DNA of 64,000 nt from contig NZ_MOBK01000002.1 of the NCBI RefSeq assembly GCF_003732265.1, positions 186,001-250,000 of the forward strand. Direction: 5' to 3'. Position numbers and translations under genes: made by a program. Below, piece after piece: positions 9,241 to 19,673 of this stretch. The notes under the pieces were generated by a model. It ran no database searches and was not told the DNA's origin. It saw nothing but the letters and a program-made list of their open reading frames with translations. The DNA comes from Pseudomonas brassicacearum. GTDB lineage: Bacteria; Pseudomonadota; Gammaproteobacteria; Pseudomonadales; Pseudomonadaceae. Position 1 is the stretch's first letter. Every line of letters starts with the position of its first letter.

Positions 9241-11058
9241 CTAAAGTTGCTGCAAATGCCCATAGAGCTTTGCGTACAAACCACCCTCGGCAATCAGTTG
9301 TTGATGGTCGCCATCCTCGGCAATCTGTCCGCCATCGAACACCAGCACCCGATCAGCCTGTTTCACCGCCGACAACCGATGCGCAATGATCAGCGTGGTG
9401 CGGTGGCTGAGAAACCGCGCCAGTGCCTGATGCAGGTTGTATTCGGTGGCGGCGTCCAGCGCCGAGGTCGCCTCATCGAGAATCACCACTTTGGGTTCGG
9501 CCAGCACCATCCGCGCAATCGCCAGGCGTTGGCGCTGGCCGCCGGACAACCGCACGCCGGAGCGTCCGACGATGCTGTCCAGGCCATTGGGCAGCTCTCG
9601 AACCGTGTGGTGCAGCTGGGCAATTTCCAGTGCCTGCCAGCAAGCATCGTCGCTGCGTACACGGCCCATCGTCAGGTTGGCGCGGATGGTGTCATTGAAC
9701 AGGGCCGGATGTTGCAGGACCACGGCGACGTTTTCGCGCACGGTTTCCAGACCGATCTCCTGCTGGGTCGAGCCACCGAAGCGGATGGTCCCGGCCGACG
9801 GCGTGTACAAGCCCAGCAACAGTTGCACTAGCGTACTTTTGCCGCCGCCACTGGCGCCGACAATCGCGACTTTTTCACCGGGGGCGATGGACAGGTCCAT
9901 CTTGTTCAACACCAACTCATCGCCGTAACCGAAGCTCAGGCCCTGCACTTCAATGCCCACAGTGTCGCGACCCTGGAACGGGTCGACACCACCGGGGTAA
10001 TGCGGCTCATCAGCCCGCGCCAACAACTCGTTGATCCGCGACAGCGCACCGCCAGCCGCGTAGTAGGCGTATTGCAGATTCAGCAGCTGCTCCACCGGGC
10101 CGATCATGAACCACAGGTAGCTGAACACCGCCAGCATCTGGCCAATGGACAGGTCGGAGAACAGCACGGTGAGCATCGCCGCCGCGCGAAAAATATCGAT
10201 GCCGAACTGGAACAGCAGGCCGCTCGCCCGGTTCGAGGCATCGGTTTTCCATTGCGAGCTGATCGCGTAATCGCGCACTTCCCGGGCCCGCAGGCCAAGG
10301 CGACCAAGAAAGAATCCCTGACGGTTGCCGGCACGCACTTCCTGGATCGAGTCGAGGGTTTCGGTCAACGCCTGGGTGAAGCGCGAGGTGCTGTCGTTCT
10401 CGAGTTTCTTCAGGTGCTTGACCCGCTTGCCCAGCTGCACCGTGGCGTAAATCACCAACGGATTGAACAGCATGATCAGCAGCGCCAGCTTCCAGTGCAT
10501 CCAGATCAGAATGCTCGCGGTGCCGACGAGCGTCAGCATCGCCACGAGGAAACGGCTGAGGGTTTCGCCGACGAATTTGTCCAGTGTGTCCAGGTCGGTG
10601 ACCAGGTGCGTGGTCACCGTGCCGCTGCCCAGGCTTTCGTATTCACCGAGGGAAATGCGCTTGAGCCGCTCGATCAGCCGGGTGCGAATGCGATAGACGA
10701 TGTCCTTGGCCAGCGCCGCGAACAATTTTGCCTGTATCACGTTGAACAACAAGGCGCCGCAGCGCAGCAGCAACGTCACGAACAACATCAGGCCGATGTA
10801 GCCGGCCGCTTTCTGCCAGCCTTCGGGCAGGGCGTGGTTCATCACTTTCAGCGCGGCGTCACCGTGGCCCAGCAACACTTCATCCACGAGCAACGGCAGC
10901 AGCAACGGAATCGGCACGCTACACAAGGTCGCCAGCACGGCGACGCCATTGGCGATCCACAGGGATTTTTTATGGTGCAGGGCCAGTCGGCGGATTTCGG
11001 CCCAGCTCAGCCGATCGACACGCGTGGGAGCCGGGGCGTCATCAGGTCCCTCATGCAC
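9241..11058 (-). CDS. ABC transporter, fused permease and ATPase (exporter type)
   Basis: A 605-residue half-transporter. Five or six hydrophobic helices span about residues 30-310 (for example ANGVAVLATLCSVPIPLLLP). The C-terminal nucleotide-binding domain has Walker A GASGGGKST, signature LSGGQRQRLAIAR and Walker B VVILDEATSALD, plus the switch histidine in IIAHRLS. Such proteins dimerise and export lipids, peptides or drugs; the substrate is unknown. The chosen start is GTG 11058, which overlaps the end of the DsbA-family gene by 8 bases. A second GTG 45 bases upstream is possible. Confidence 0.88.
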   Translation of the reverse strand: MHEGPDDAPAPTRVDRLSWAEIRRLALHHKKSLWIANGVAVLATLCSVPIPLLLPLLVDEVLLGHGDAALKVMNHALPEGWQKAAGYIGLMLFVTLLLRCGALLFNVIQAKLFAALAKDIVYRIRTRLIERLKRISLGEYESLGSGTVTTHLVTDLDTLDKFVGETLSRFLVAMLTLVGTASILIWMHWKLALLIMLFNPLVIYATVQLGKRVKHLKKLENDSTSRFTQALTETLDSIQEVRAGNRQGFFLGRLGLRAREVRDYAISSQWKTDASNRASGLLFQFGIDIFRAAAMLTVLFSDLSIGQMLAVFSYLWFMIGPVEQLLNLQYAYYAAGGALSRINELLARADEPHYPGGVDPFQGRDTVGIEVQGLSFGYGDELVLNKMDLSIAPGEKVAIVGASGGGKSTLVQLLLGLYTPSAGTIRFGGSTQQEIGLETVRENVAVVLQHPALFNDTIRANLTMGRVRSDDACWQALEIAQLHHTVRELPNGLDSIVGRSGVRLSGGQRQRLAIARMVLAEPKVVILDEATSALDAATEYNLHQALARFLSHRTTLIIAHRLSAVKQADRVLVFDGGQIAEDGDHQQLIAEGGLYAKLYGHLQQL

Positions 11059-11689
11059 AGGCAGCGCGCTCCAGCCAGCGGCCGAGCAACGGGGACAATT
11101 CACTCAAGGGCTGATAGCCATTGGTCAGCAACGCCAATTGACCATTGCGCTCCGCCAGCAAGGTTGGGAAACCGGCGATACCCAGGTCCTGGACCCAGGT
11201 GAAATCGGCTGCCGTGGCGGCGTGCATATCGGCACGATCAAACGCGGCAGCGAATTCGATGCGCGGCAGACCGGCCTGCTCGGCCAGTTCCACCAGCACG
11301 CTGGCGTGGGTGACGTCGCGACCTTCGGCGTAGAACGCATGCTGGATCAGGCCCAGCAGTTTCCATGCGCAATCCGGTGCCAGGGCACGCGCGGTCACCA
11401 ACGCCCGGCAGGCCGGCTCGGTGTCGTACACGAAACCTTCCGGCAACGCGCCTTCGGTCTTGAACGGTTGGCCGGTGGCCTCGGTGACCGCCTGCCAATG
11501 TTCAAGAATGTAACGCCGGGTGGTCGGCTCCAGCGCCGCACCACTGCCGGTGCGTAACCCCCCGACGATCAGATGCAGCTCTACGCCCGCCGCGTGCGCC
11601 TGTTCGACCAAGGCATTGGCCACTGGCGCAAACCCCCAACACCAGGAACACATCGGATCCATTACATAGAGCAGGCGGCGCGCAGACAT
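11051..11689 (-). CDS. DsbA-family (thioredoxin-fold) protein
   Basis: A 212-residue DsbA/2-hydroxychromene isomerase-like protein with an N-terminal redox motif CSWC in DPMCSWCWGF and a cis-proline site GIAGFPTLL. There is no signal peptide, so it is probably a cytoplasmic FrnE-like oxidoreductase or isomerase. It sits 3 bases after trhO and overlaps the ABC transporter gene, so trhO, this gene and the transporter form a tight three-gene unit. Its physiological partner is not known. Confidence 0.85.
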   Translation of the reverse strand: MSARRLLYVMDPMCSWCWGFAPVANALVEQAHAAGVELHLIVGGLRTGSGAALEPTTRRYILEHWQAVTEATGQPFKTEGALPEGFVYDTEPACRALVTARALAPDCAWKLLGLIQHAFYAEGRDVTHASVLVELAEQAGLPRIEFAAAFDRADMHAATAADFTWVQDLGIAGFPTLLAERNGQLALLTNGYQPLSELSPLLGRWLERAACA

Positions 11690-11692
11690 GGT

Positions 11693-12634
11693 TCAAGCCT
11701 CGGAAGGAGTTTGCTTGTAGTTGTAGCCGATCGGGTGCGGCAAGTTGCGCGCCTTGGCCAGTTCGATCTGCTTCTGCCGATCGATGGCACTGCGCCGGGT
11801 CTTCTCGCTCAGCGTATCCCAGCAATGCGGGCAGCTGATACCGGCGACGTAATGCTCGGAGGCACGGTCTTCGACGCTGATCGGCGTACGGCAGGCATGA
11901 CATTGATCGTAGTCGCCTTCGCTGAGGTCATGACGCACGGTCACGCGGTTGTCGAACACGAAGCAGTCGCCCTGCCATTTGGTTTCTTCCTGCGGCACCT
12001 CTTCGAGGTACTTCAGGATGCCGCCCTTGAGGTGATATACCTCATCGAAGCCTTCGCTGAGCATGTAGCTCGACGCCTTCTCGCAGCGGATGCCGCCGGT
12101 GCAGAACATCGCGACCTTCTTGTGCACGGCCGGGTCGAAGTTGGCTTTGATGTAGTCGGGAAATTCGCGAAAACTGGTGGTTTTCGGGTCGATGGCGCCT
12201 TCGAAGGTGCCGATCGAGACTTCGTAGTCGTTACGGGTGTCGATCAACAACACTTCCGGATCGCTGATCAGCGCATTCCAGTCCTGTGGATCCACGTAGG
12301 TGCCGACCTTTTTGTTCGGGTCCACGCCTTCAACGCCCAGGGTAACGATTTCTTTCTTGAGCTTGACCTTGGTGCGGTAGAACGGCTGATCGTCGCAGTA
12401 CGACTCTTTGTGATCGATGTCGTCCATGCGTGGGTCGTTCTTGAGCCAGGCCATCAGCCCGTCAATGCCTTCGCGGCTGCCGGACACGGTGCCGTTGATG
12501 CCTTCTTCAGCGATCAGCAGCGTGCCTTTGATGCCGTTGTCGACCATCGCTTGCAGCAGGGGCTCGCGCAGGGCGACGTAATCTTCCAGGGTGACGAACT
12601 TATACAGTGCCGCCACGACAATCTGTTGTGTCAT
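11693..12634 (-). CDS. trhO: tRNA uridine(34) hydroxylase TrhO (rhodanese family)
   Basis: A 313-residue member of the YceA/TrhO family, which performs oxygen-dependent hydroxylation of wobble uridine in tRNA on the way to cmo5U/mcmo5U. The rhodanese-like catalytic loop is [16 protein letters not shown]. The N-terminal segment [14 protein letters not shown] is typical of the family. A C-terminal pair of CxxC-like motifs (CHACRTPI and CPHC) may bind zinc. ATG 12634 follows CTGGAGAAA. It is separated from upstream bolA by a strong terminator. Confidence 0.93.
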   Translation of the reverse strand: MTQQIVVAALYKFVTLEDYVALREPLLQAMVDNGIKGTLLIAEEGINGTVSGSREGIDGLMAWLKNDPRMDDIDHKESYCDDQPFYRTKVKLKKEIVTLGVEGVDPNKKVGTYVDPQDWNALISDPEVLLIDTRNDYEVSIGTFEGAIDPKTTSFREFPDYIKANFDPAVHKKVAMFCTGGIRCEKASSYMLSEGFDEVYHLKGGILKYLEEVPQEETKWQGDCFVFDNRVTVRHDLSEGDYDQCHACRTPISVEDRASEHYVAGISCPHCWDTLSEKTRRSAIDRQKQIELAKARNLPHPIGYNYKQTPSEA

Positions 12635-12680
12635 GGGTATTTCTCCAGGTGGCTACCCTCGCAAAGGGTGAACCGGATTC

Positions 12681-12710
12681 AAAAAAAAACGCGCCGGGTG
12701 AGCGGCGCGT
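12681..12710 (-). terminator. rho-independent terminator of the DUF2059-bolA unit
   Basis: On the minus strand, acgcgcc, an 8-base loop and ggcgcgt form a perfect 7-bp GC-rich stem followed by nine Ts. It lies 27 bases after the bolA stop and before the trhO start, so bolA and trhO are separate transcription units. Confidence 0.9.
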
Positions 12711-12736
12711 TGCGGATTCTAGCAAAAAACGCGGGT

Positions 12737-13036
12737 TTAATGCTTGCTGCCGCCAGCACAGGTCGGCGAGGCCGGAGCCGCGTCGATCTGTGCCCATTCC
12801 TCAGGCGTGTAGGTATGCAGCGCCAACGCATGAAACTCGCCCATCAGCTCGCCGAGCGTGCCGTAGACTTTTTGATGACGCTTGACCCGGTTCAGCCCTT
12901 CGAACTGCTGGCTGACCACCACGGCCTTGAAGTGGGTCTGCAACCCACGGCTGTGCATGTGGCTTTCATCCAGCACTTGCAGATGCTGCGGCTGTAACAG
13001 GCCCAGCGTTGATTCGATGCGTTGTTGCATGGTCAT
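12737..13036 (-). CDS. bolA: BolA-family protein
   Basis: A 99-residue BolA/IbaG-fold protein. It has the conserved core DESHMHSRGLQTHFKAVVVSQ followed by the RVKRHQKVYGTLGELM helix, and the family's histidine residues. BolA proteins bind monothiol glutaredoxins and Fe-S clusters and affect stress morphology and transcription. ATG 13036 follows CGGAG; an in-frame ATG lies two codons further in. The stop of the DUF2059 gene is only 12 bases upstream, so they are probably one operon ending in the terminator at 12681-12710. Confidence 0.92.
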   Translation of the reverse strand: MTMQQRIESTLGLLQPQHLQVLDESHMHSRGLQTHFKAVVVSQQFEGLNRVKRHQKVYGTLGELMGEFHALALHTYTPEEWAQIDAAPASPTCAGGSKH

Positions 13037-13048
13037 ACCGAACTCCGC

Positions 13049-13576
13049 TTAAGGCTTTTTCTTGGCTGCTGGAGCGGCGGCGCCTTTCGGGTCCAGCTCG
13101 GCAGTCATGTCAGCCAACAGTTTGTTGACCACAGGCACCGCGCTTTCCAGCTTGGCTTGAGTCATCTGGGCCGATTGCTGAGTCAGCTGCGGCATTTTTT
13201 CCAGGACTTTCTTGCCCAGTGGTGACTGGTAGAACGCTACCAGGTCTTTGAGCTCGGACTCGGTGAAGTTGGTGGTGTAGAGCTTGACCATGTCCGGCTT
13301 CAGCTTGTTCCAGCCAATGGCTTGGTCCAGCGCGGCGTTGGCTTTGGCTTGATACGTTTCCAGCAAGGCTTTTTTCGATTCAGGGGCTTTGGTCTGTTCA
13401 AAGCGCTGAGCGAACATTTGCTGTACTTGCATGTACACCGGAGTGCCCAATTTGTCAGCGTGCGCCAGGGTCAGGAAAGCTTCGGCACTGGCGTTGTGGC
13501 TGGCGGTATCGGCAAAAACTGGGCCGCTGGCGCAAACCAGTGCAACCGCGGTACAGATGGCACGAAGACGAGTCAT
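13049..13576 (-). CDS. DUF2059 secreted protein
   Basis: A 175-residue protein with a signal peptide (MTRLRAICTAVALVCASGPVFA, cleavage after VFA) and a helical DUF2059 domain containing the typical YTTNFTESELKDLVAFYQSP segment. The tail is Ala/Lys/Pro-rich. It should be periplasmic. The biochemical role of DUF2059 is unknown. It is the first gene of a two-gene unit with bolA, an association that recurs in pseudomonads. Confidence 0.88.
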   Translation of the reverse strand: MTRLRAICTAVALVCASGPVFADTASHNASAEAFLTLAHADKLGTPVYMQVQQMFAQRFEQTKAPESKKALLETYQAKANAALDQAIGWNKLKPDMVKLYTTNFTESELKDLVAFYQSPLGKKVLEKMPQLTQQSAQMTQAKLESAVPVVNKLLADMTAELDPKGAAAPAAKKKP

Positions 13577-13765
13577 CGAGTTTCCTTTTCTAGCAGGCGA
13601 GGTAAAACCCCAAGGGCGTCCATTCTGCGCCTAAAAAAGTGTGTCACTCAACCCCAAGCCTTGTCAGGCCTGAATTAGAGGGGTTGAAGAGGCAAAAAAC
13701 CTTCAGATGGAACCACGGCCGACGATCACGGCCTAAACTGCGCTATCAGACCTACAGGAGTGTGC

Positions 13766-15163
<1,398 letters not shown>

Positions 15164-15187
15164 GATGTGTAGCGCCTGACAGTCAGC

Positions 15188-15280
15188 CATCGCGGGCAAG
15201 CCACGCTCCCACAGGTTCTGAGTCGATCAAGGATATTGTGATCTACACAAAACCTGTGGGAGCGTGGCTTGCCCGCGATG
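15188..15280. repeat. REPIN, gtgggagcgtggcttgcccgcgatg variant
   Basis: Arms catcgcgggcaagccacgct and its complement agcgtggcttgcccgcgatg face each other between the convergent fumC and EamA genes. The core differs from the main family by gtggcttgcccgcgatg in place of gggcttgctcgcgaag. Confidence 0.85.
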
Positions 15281-15293
15281 AACGATAACGCGC

Positions 15294-16253
15294 TTAACCT
15301 GCTGCCATTCGTACCTTACGAGCCTTGAGCCCCGCAATCAACGAAGGCCCCAACGCCACCAGCGCCGACCCCAACACCACCAGCACCGCCCCGCCATAAC
15401 CCAGTCCATTGATCGTCTCGGCATGCACATAGTCGGGCCACAACCACGCGGCCATGGACACCGCGACAAACGTCACCAGCGGCGTGATCGCCAGCGTCGC
15501 ACTCACCCGCGACGCTTCCCAATGGGCCAGCGCTTCGGCAAACGCGCCATAGGCAATCAGGGTATTCATGCAGCACGCCAGCAGCAACCAGCCTTGCAGC
15601 GGGCTCAATTGCAGCGCTTCAAGCGGATGCACCCACGGTGTCAGCAACAGCGCGCAGAACAGGTAGATCACCATCATCACCTGCAACGAATTCCACACCG
15701 TCAGCAATTGCTTCTGCCCCAAGGCGTAGAAGGTCCAGACCGTGGACGCCAACAACACCAACAGCACGCCGGTGGTGTATTCGGTCAACGAGGTGAGCAA
15801 CTCGGCCAGGCGCTGATTGAAGAACAGGGCGAACCCGATCAGCAGCACCAACAGGCCAATCCCCTGCCCCACGCTGAAACGTTCCTTGAATACAAACAGA
15901 CTGGCGATCAGCAACATGATCGGTCCCATCTGCACCACCAGTTGCGCGGTGCCGGGGCTGAGCAGGTTCAGGCCCATCAGGTACAGCACGTAGTTGCCGA
16001 CCAGACCAAACACCGCCATCAACACCAGCCAGCCACCTCGCGGGCCGAGGACTTTGCGCGTGGGCAAACGCTTGGTGGCTGCCAGATAAACGAACAGGCA
16101 ACTGCCGGACACGATCAGGCGAAACCAGGTGACGGTCACCGGGTCCATCACCAGCAGCACTTGCTTGAGCTTGATCGGCAGGATCCCCCACAACACCGCA
16201 GTCAACAGGGCCAGAAACAGACCGTAAACCCAGCGACCGGATGAAATGTGCAT
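15294..16253 (-). CDS. EamA-family (DMT) permease, RarD-like
   Basis: A 319-residue inner-membrane protein with ten hydrophobic helices arranged as two EamA repeats. The opening GLFLALLTAVLWGILPIKLK contains the WGxxP motif seen in RarD-like members. Drug/metabolite transporters of this type export amino acids or other small metabolites. The substrate cannot be deduced and no pathway gene is adjacent. Confidence 0.85.
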   Translation of the reverse strand: MHISSGRWVYGLFLALLTAVLWGILPIKLKQVLLVMDPVTVTWFRLIVSGSCLFVYLAATKRLPTRKVLGPRGGWLVLMAVFGLVGNYVLYLMGLNLLSPGTAQLVVQMGPIMLLIASLFVFKERFSVGQGIGLLVLLIGFALFFNQRLAELLTSLTEYTTGVLLVLLASTVWTFYALGQKQLLTVWNSLQVMMVIYLFCALLLTPWVHPLEALQLSPLQGWLLLACCMNTLIAYGAFAEALAHWEASRVSATLAITPLVTFVAVSMAAWLWPDYVHAETINGLGYGGAVLVVLGSALVALGPSLIAGLKARKVRMAAG

Positions 16254-16436
16254 GCGAACCCCAACAGCCAGATGGCGAGAAACACCATTCTAGGCGCAGC
16301 GGCGTCTGGCACACAGGGACAGTTGGCGAGTGGACGCGAATGAAACTGTGCAGGTCGCAGCGGCCGTCGATCAGTTGGCCGGGCACAGTCCGGGGTTCGT
16401 GCATAAGCTCAGGGGATTCACCCTCAGGAGATCGCC

Positions 16437-16631
16437 ATGTACGGCATGCGCGCCCAGGACAACGCCCCCGCGACCCACTTTCGCAGTGACCGGTTGTGTC
16501 GTGTGAATGGGGAGCTGTATTTCAGTACTCGGGAAAATACGCTCGAAGGGCCGTTTGATAATCCGCAGGCGGCAGAGCGGGAGATTCAGGCGTATATCGA
16601 GCGGATGCAGATTTTGAGTACCCGCCGTTAG
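16437..16631 (+). CDS. small conserved Pseudomonas protein (DUF6316-like)
   Basis: A 64-residue protein beginning MYGMRAQDNAPATHFRSDR, with a central aromatic strand ELYFSTRENTLEGPF and an acidic C-terminal helix. It resembles a short family widespread in Pseudomonas (I recall it as DUF6316). No membrane segment or catalytic motif is visible and the function is unknown. An AGGAG site (16426-16430) lies just upstream of the ATG. Confidence 0.75.
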   Translation: MYGMRAQDNAPATHFRSDRLCRVNGELYFSTRENTLEGPFDNPQAAEREIQAYIERMQILSTRR

Positions 16632-16643
16632 ACCGAGGCGCTA

Positions 16644-16711
16644 CCTTCGCGAGCAAGCCCGCTCCCACATTGGAATGCGATCGAATGTGGGAGCGGGCTT
16701 GCTCGCGAAGG
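16644..16711. repeat. REPIN, gtgggagcggg family
   Basis: Near-perfect inverted arms ccttcgcgagcaagcccgct and agcgggcttgctcgcgaagg separated by a short AT-rich centre. It lies between the convergent small protein and thiolase genes. Confidence 0.92.
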
Positions 16712-16742
16712 TGGCCTGATGATCACCGCAAACGCTTGAGCC

Positions 16743-17927
16743 TTAACGCACCGCCTCAAACAACCCCGTAGCGCCCATCCCGCCACCCACGCACATGGTG
16801 ACGACGCCATAACGCAAATTGCGCCGCTGCAATTCCCGCACAAGATGCCCGACCTGACGCGAACCGGTCATGCCGAACGGATGGCCGATGGAAATCGAGC
16901 CGCCATTGACGTTGTACTTCTCGTTATCGATCTCCAGCCGGTTACGGCTGTACAGGCACTGCGAGGCAAACGCTTCGTTGAGCTCCCACAGATCAATGTC
17001 GGCAATCTGCAAGCCCTTGGCCTTGAGCAACTTCGGCACCGAAAACACCGGGCCAATGCCCATCTCATCCGGCTCGCACCCGGCAACCGTGAAACCACGG
17101 AAGAACGCCTTCGGCTTCAGGCCTAGTTCCAGGGCTTTTTCCAGGCTCATCACCAGCGTCATCGACGCCCCGTCGGACAGCTGCGACGAGTTGCCCGCCG
17201 TGACCGAACCGTCTTCGGCAAACACCGGTTTCAAGCCGGCCAGGCTTTCCAGCGTGGTGTCCGGACGGTTGCAGTCGTCGCGATCGACGATGCCATCGAG
17301 GATTTGAATCTGCCCGGTGGCCTTGTCTTCAACCCGGTACTTCACCGCCATCGGCACGATTTCATCATCGAACAGACCGGCAGCCTGAGCCTGTGCAGTG
17401 CGCTGCTGGCTTTGCAGGGCATACAGATCCTGCGCTTCACGGCTGACATTGTAGCGACGCGCGACGATTTCAGCGGTCTGGCCCATCGGGAAATAGATGC
17501 CCGGCACCTGCTCTTTCAGCAGCGGGTTGATCAGGTTGTCGGTATTGACGCTTTTCATGGTCAGGCTGATGGACTCGACGCCACCGGCAACGATGATATC
17601 GCTGCAACCCGAGGCAATCTGGTTGGCGGCGATGGCAATCGCCTGCAAGCCCGAGGAGCAAAAACGGTTGAGGGTCATGCCGGCGGTGCCGATGCCCAGA
17701 CGCGACAACACGGCCACGTTACGCCCGATGTTGTAGCCCTGAGCGCCCTCGTTGGAGCCTGCACCGACGATGCAATCCTCGACGCTGGCCGGGTCGATGC
17801 CGGTACGCGCCAACAAGGCGTCGACACAATGCGCCGCCATGTCGTCCGGACGGGTCTGGTTGAACTTGCCGCGAAAGGATTTGGCCAGGCCGGTCCGCAC
17901 GCTGTCGACGATCACCACTTCACGCAT
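16743..17927 (-). CDS. acetyl-CoA C-acyltransferase (thiolase)
   Basis: A 394-residue thiolase that cleaves 3-ketoacyl-CoA to acyl-CoA and acetyl-CoA, or runs the reverse condensation. The nucleophilic cysteine lies in NRFCSSGLQAIA, the active-site histidine in SIGHPFGMTG, and the second cysteine in VTMCVGGGMGATG. ATG 17927 (MREVVIVDSVRTG) follows GAGGT and fits the family start; the frame is open further upstream. It is not next to a fadB partner. Its neighbours pap and mnmC are unrelated but conserved in this order in Pseudomonas. Confidence 0.92.
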   Translation of the reverse strand: MREVVIVDSVRTGLAKSFRGKFNQTRPDDMAAHCVDALLARTGIDPASVEDCIVGAGSNEGAQGYNIGRNVAVLSRLGIGTAGMTLNRFCSSGLQAIAIAANQIASGCSDIIVAGGVESISLTMKSVNTDNLINPLLKEQVPGIYFPMGQTAEIVARRYNVSREAQDLYALQSQQRTAQAQAAGLFDDEIVPMAVKYRVEDKATGQIQILDGIVDRDDCNRPDTTLESLAGLKPVFAEDGSVTAGNSSQLSDGASMTLVMSLEKALELGLKPKAFFRGFTVAGCEPDEMGIGPVFSVPKLLKAKGLQIADIDLWELNEAFASQCLYSRNRLEIDNEKYNVNGGSISIGHPFGMTGSRQVGHLVRELQRRNLRYGVVTMCVGGGMGATGLFEAVR

Positions 17928-18029
17928 GGCATACCTCATTGTTGTTGTCGGTTGAGAGTGGACCGAGCATAAGTCCACCTCATAACCGACCGCGACAATC
18001 ATTCACCCCGCGTATGCGTAACCATCGCC

Positions 18030-19544
18030 TCAGTTCTTCTGCTTCTTGGCCTTTTTGTCGGACTTTTCAAACGCGTCCTCCAATGCCCGATTGATCGTGC
18101 GCAGGACTTTGACCCGCGCCCAGCGCTTGTCATTGGCTTCCACCAGGGTCCAGGGCGAAATTTCGGTACTGGTGCGATCGACCATATCGCCGACGGCGGC
18201 ACGGTAAGCGTCCCATTTGTCGCGATTGCGCCAATCGTCTTCGGTGATCTTGAAACGCTTGAAGGGAATTTCTTCCCGGGCCTGGAAACGCTCCAGTTGG
18301 GTCTGCTTGTCGATGGCCAGCCAGAACTTGACGACGATGATGCCCGAATCGGAAATCTGCTCTTCGAAGTCGTTGATCTCGCTGTAAGCCCGCAGCCAGT
18401 CCGCTGGAGGACAGAACTCTTCGATGCGTTCCACCAGCACCCGCCCGTACCAGGACCGATCAAATACGGTGAACTTGCCCTTGGCCGGCAGGTGGCGCCA
18501 GAACCGCCACAGATATGGCTGCGCCCGCTCCTCTTCGGTCGGCGCGGCAATCGGCACGATGCTGTACTGGCGCGGATCGAGCGCCGCCGCGACCCGCCGG
18601 ATCGCCCCGCCCTTGCCCGCCGCATCATTGCCTTCGAATACCGCCACCAACGCGTGCTGACGCATGCGTTTATCGCGCATCAGGCCGGAGAACCGCGCCT
18701 GTTCGGTAATCAACTGTTCTTCGTAATCGTCCTTGTCCAGACTCAGGGTCAAGTCGAGGCTGTCGAGCAGGTTGATCTGATCGATATGGATCGGCAGCGG
18801 CGCGGCGTTGACCTTGTCGGGATGGACCTTGGATCGCTTGAGCGCATTTTGCAGGCCTTCGAGCAGGATCTTGCCCACCGCCAGGCTGCGATAGTGGGGA
18901 TCCACCCCTTCAATCACATGCCACGGCGCGTAGTCGCGGCTGGTGCGACGCAATACGCGCTCGCCGTACTTCACGAACTTGTCGTAGGTCCGGGATTGTT
19001 GCCAGTCCAGTGGACTGATGCGCCAGCTGTGCAGCGGATCGTCGGCCAGGGCCTTGAGGCGTGCCTTCATTTGTTTTTTGGACAAGTGGAACCAGAACTT
19101 GAAGATCAGCGCGCCTTCGTCGCAGAGCATTTTTTCAAAGCGCTCGGACTGATTGATCGACTGATCCAGCACGGCATCCTTGAACAGGCCATGGACCCGG
19201 CCTTGCAGCATCTGGCTGTACCAGTTGCCAAAGAAAATCCCCATGCGGCCCTTGGCCGGCAACATCCGCCAGTAACGCCAGGCCGGTGGCCGCGCCAGCT
19301 CTTCGTCAGTCTGCTGGTCGAAGGTGCGGACTTCAATCAGGCGCGGGTCCATCCATTCGTTGAGCAGCTTGACCGTCTCGCCCTTGCCGGCGCCTTCGAT
19401 GCCGTTGATCAGGATGATCACGGGAAAGCGCTTTTGCTGCTGAAGTTCGAACTGCGCTTCGAGCAACGCTTCACGCAGCGCCGGCACCTCGGCGTCATAG
19501 GTTTCTTTGTCGATGGCGTGACCGATTTCGGCGGATTCAAACAT
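18030..19544 (-). CDS. pap: polyphosphate:AMP phosphotransferase (two-domain PPK2)
   Basis: A 504-residue protein with two tandem PPK2 kinase domains. The N-terminal half has the P-loop NGIEGAGKGETVK and the C-terminal half GNDAAGKGGAIRR. Each has a lid region (RPPAWRYWRMLPAKGRMG and QPYLWRFWRHLPAKGKFT). Fused PPK2 class II enzymes transfer phosphate from polyphosphate to AMP, giving ADP. In the characterised relatives the C-terminal domain is the catalytic one. ATG 19544 follows AGGGAG; open frame continues upstream but overlaps the mnmC promoter region. Confidence 0.93.
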   Translation of the reverse strand: MFESAEIGHAIDKETYDAEVPALREALLEAQFELQQQKRFPVIILINGIEGAGKGETVKLLNEWMDPRLIEVRTFDQQTDEELARPPAWRYWRMLPAKGRMGIFFGNWYSQMLQGRVHGLFKDAVLDQSINQSERFEKMLCDEGALIFKFWFHLSKKQMKARLKALADDPLHSWRISPLDWQQSRTYDKFVKYGERVLRRTSRDYAPWHVIEGVDPHYRSLAVGKILLEGLQNALKRSKVHPDKVNAAPLPIHIDQINLLDSLDLTLSLDKDDYEEQLITEQARFSGLMRDKRMRQHALVAVFEGNDAAGKGGAIRRVAAALDPRQYSIVPIAAPTEEERAQPYLWRFWRHLPAKGKFTVFDRSWYGRVLVERIEEFCPPADWLRAYSEINDFEEQISDSGIIVVKFWLAIDKQTQLERFQAREEIPFKRFKITEDDWRNRDKWDAYRAAVGDMVDRTSTEISPWTLVEANDKRWARVKVLRTINRALEDAFEKSDKKAKKQKN

Positions 19545-19626
19545 GGACGGCTCCCTTTCCAGATTGAGCAAGACTAGCGGATTGGGCTGCTCACCCGCAG
19601 AGAAAATTCCCTGCCATGTGGGCTTT

Positions 19627-19642
19627 TGTGGCGAGGGGGCTA
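19627..19642. repeat. solitary REP arm
   Basis: The sequence gtggcgagggggctag matches the arm of the REP pair at 3412-3531 but has no inverted partner nearby. It lies in the pap-mnmC divergent region. Confidence 0.6.
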
Positions 19643-19673
19643 GAATGGCGGCCTTGCCGTTGCCGAGCCTGCC

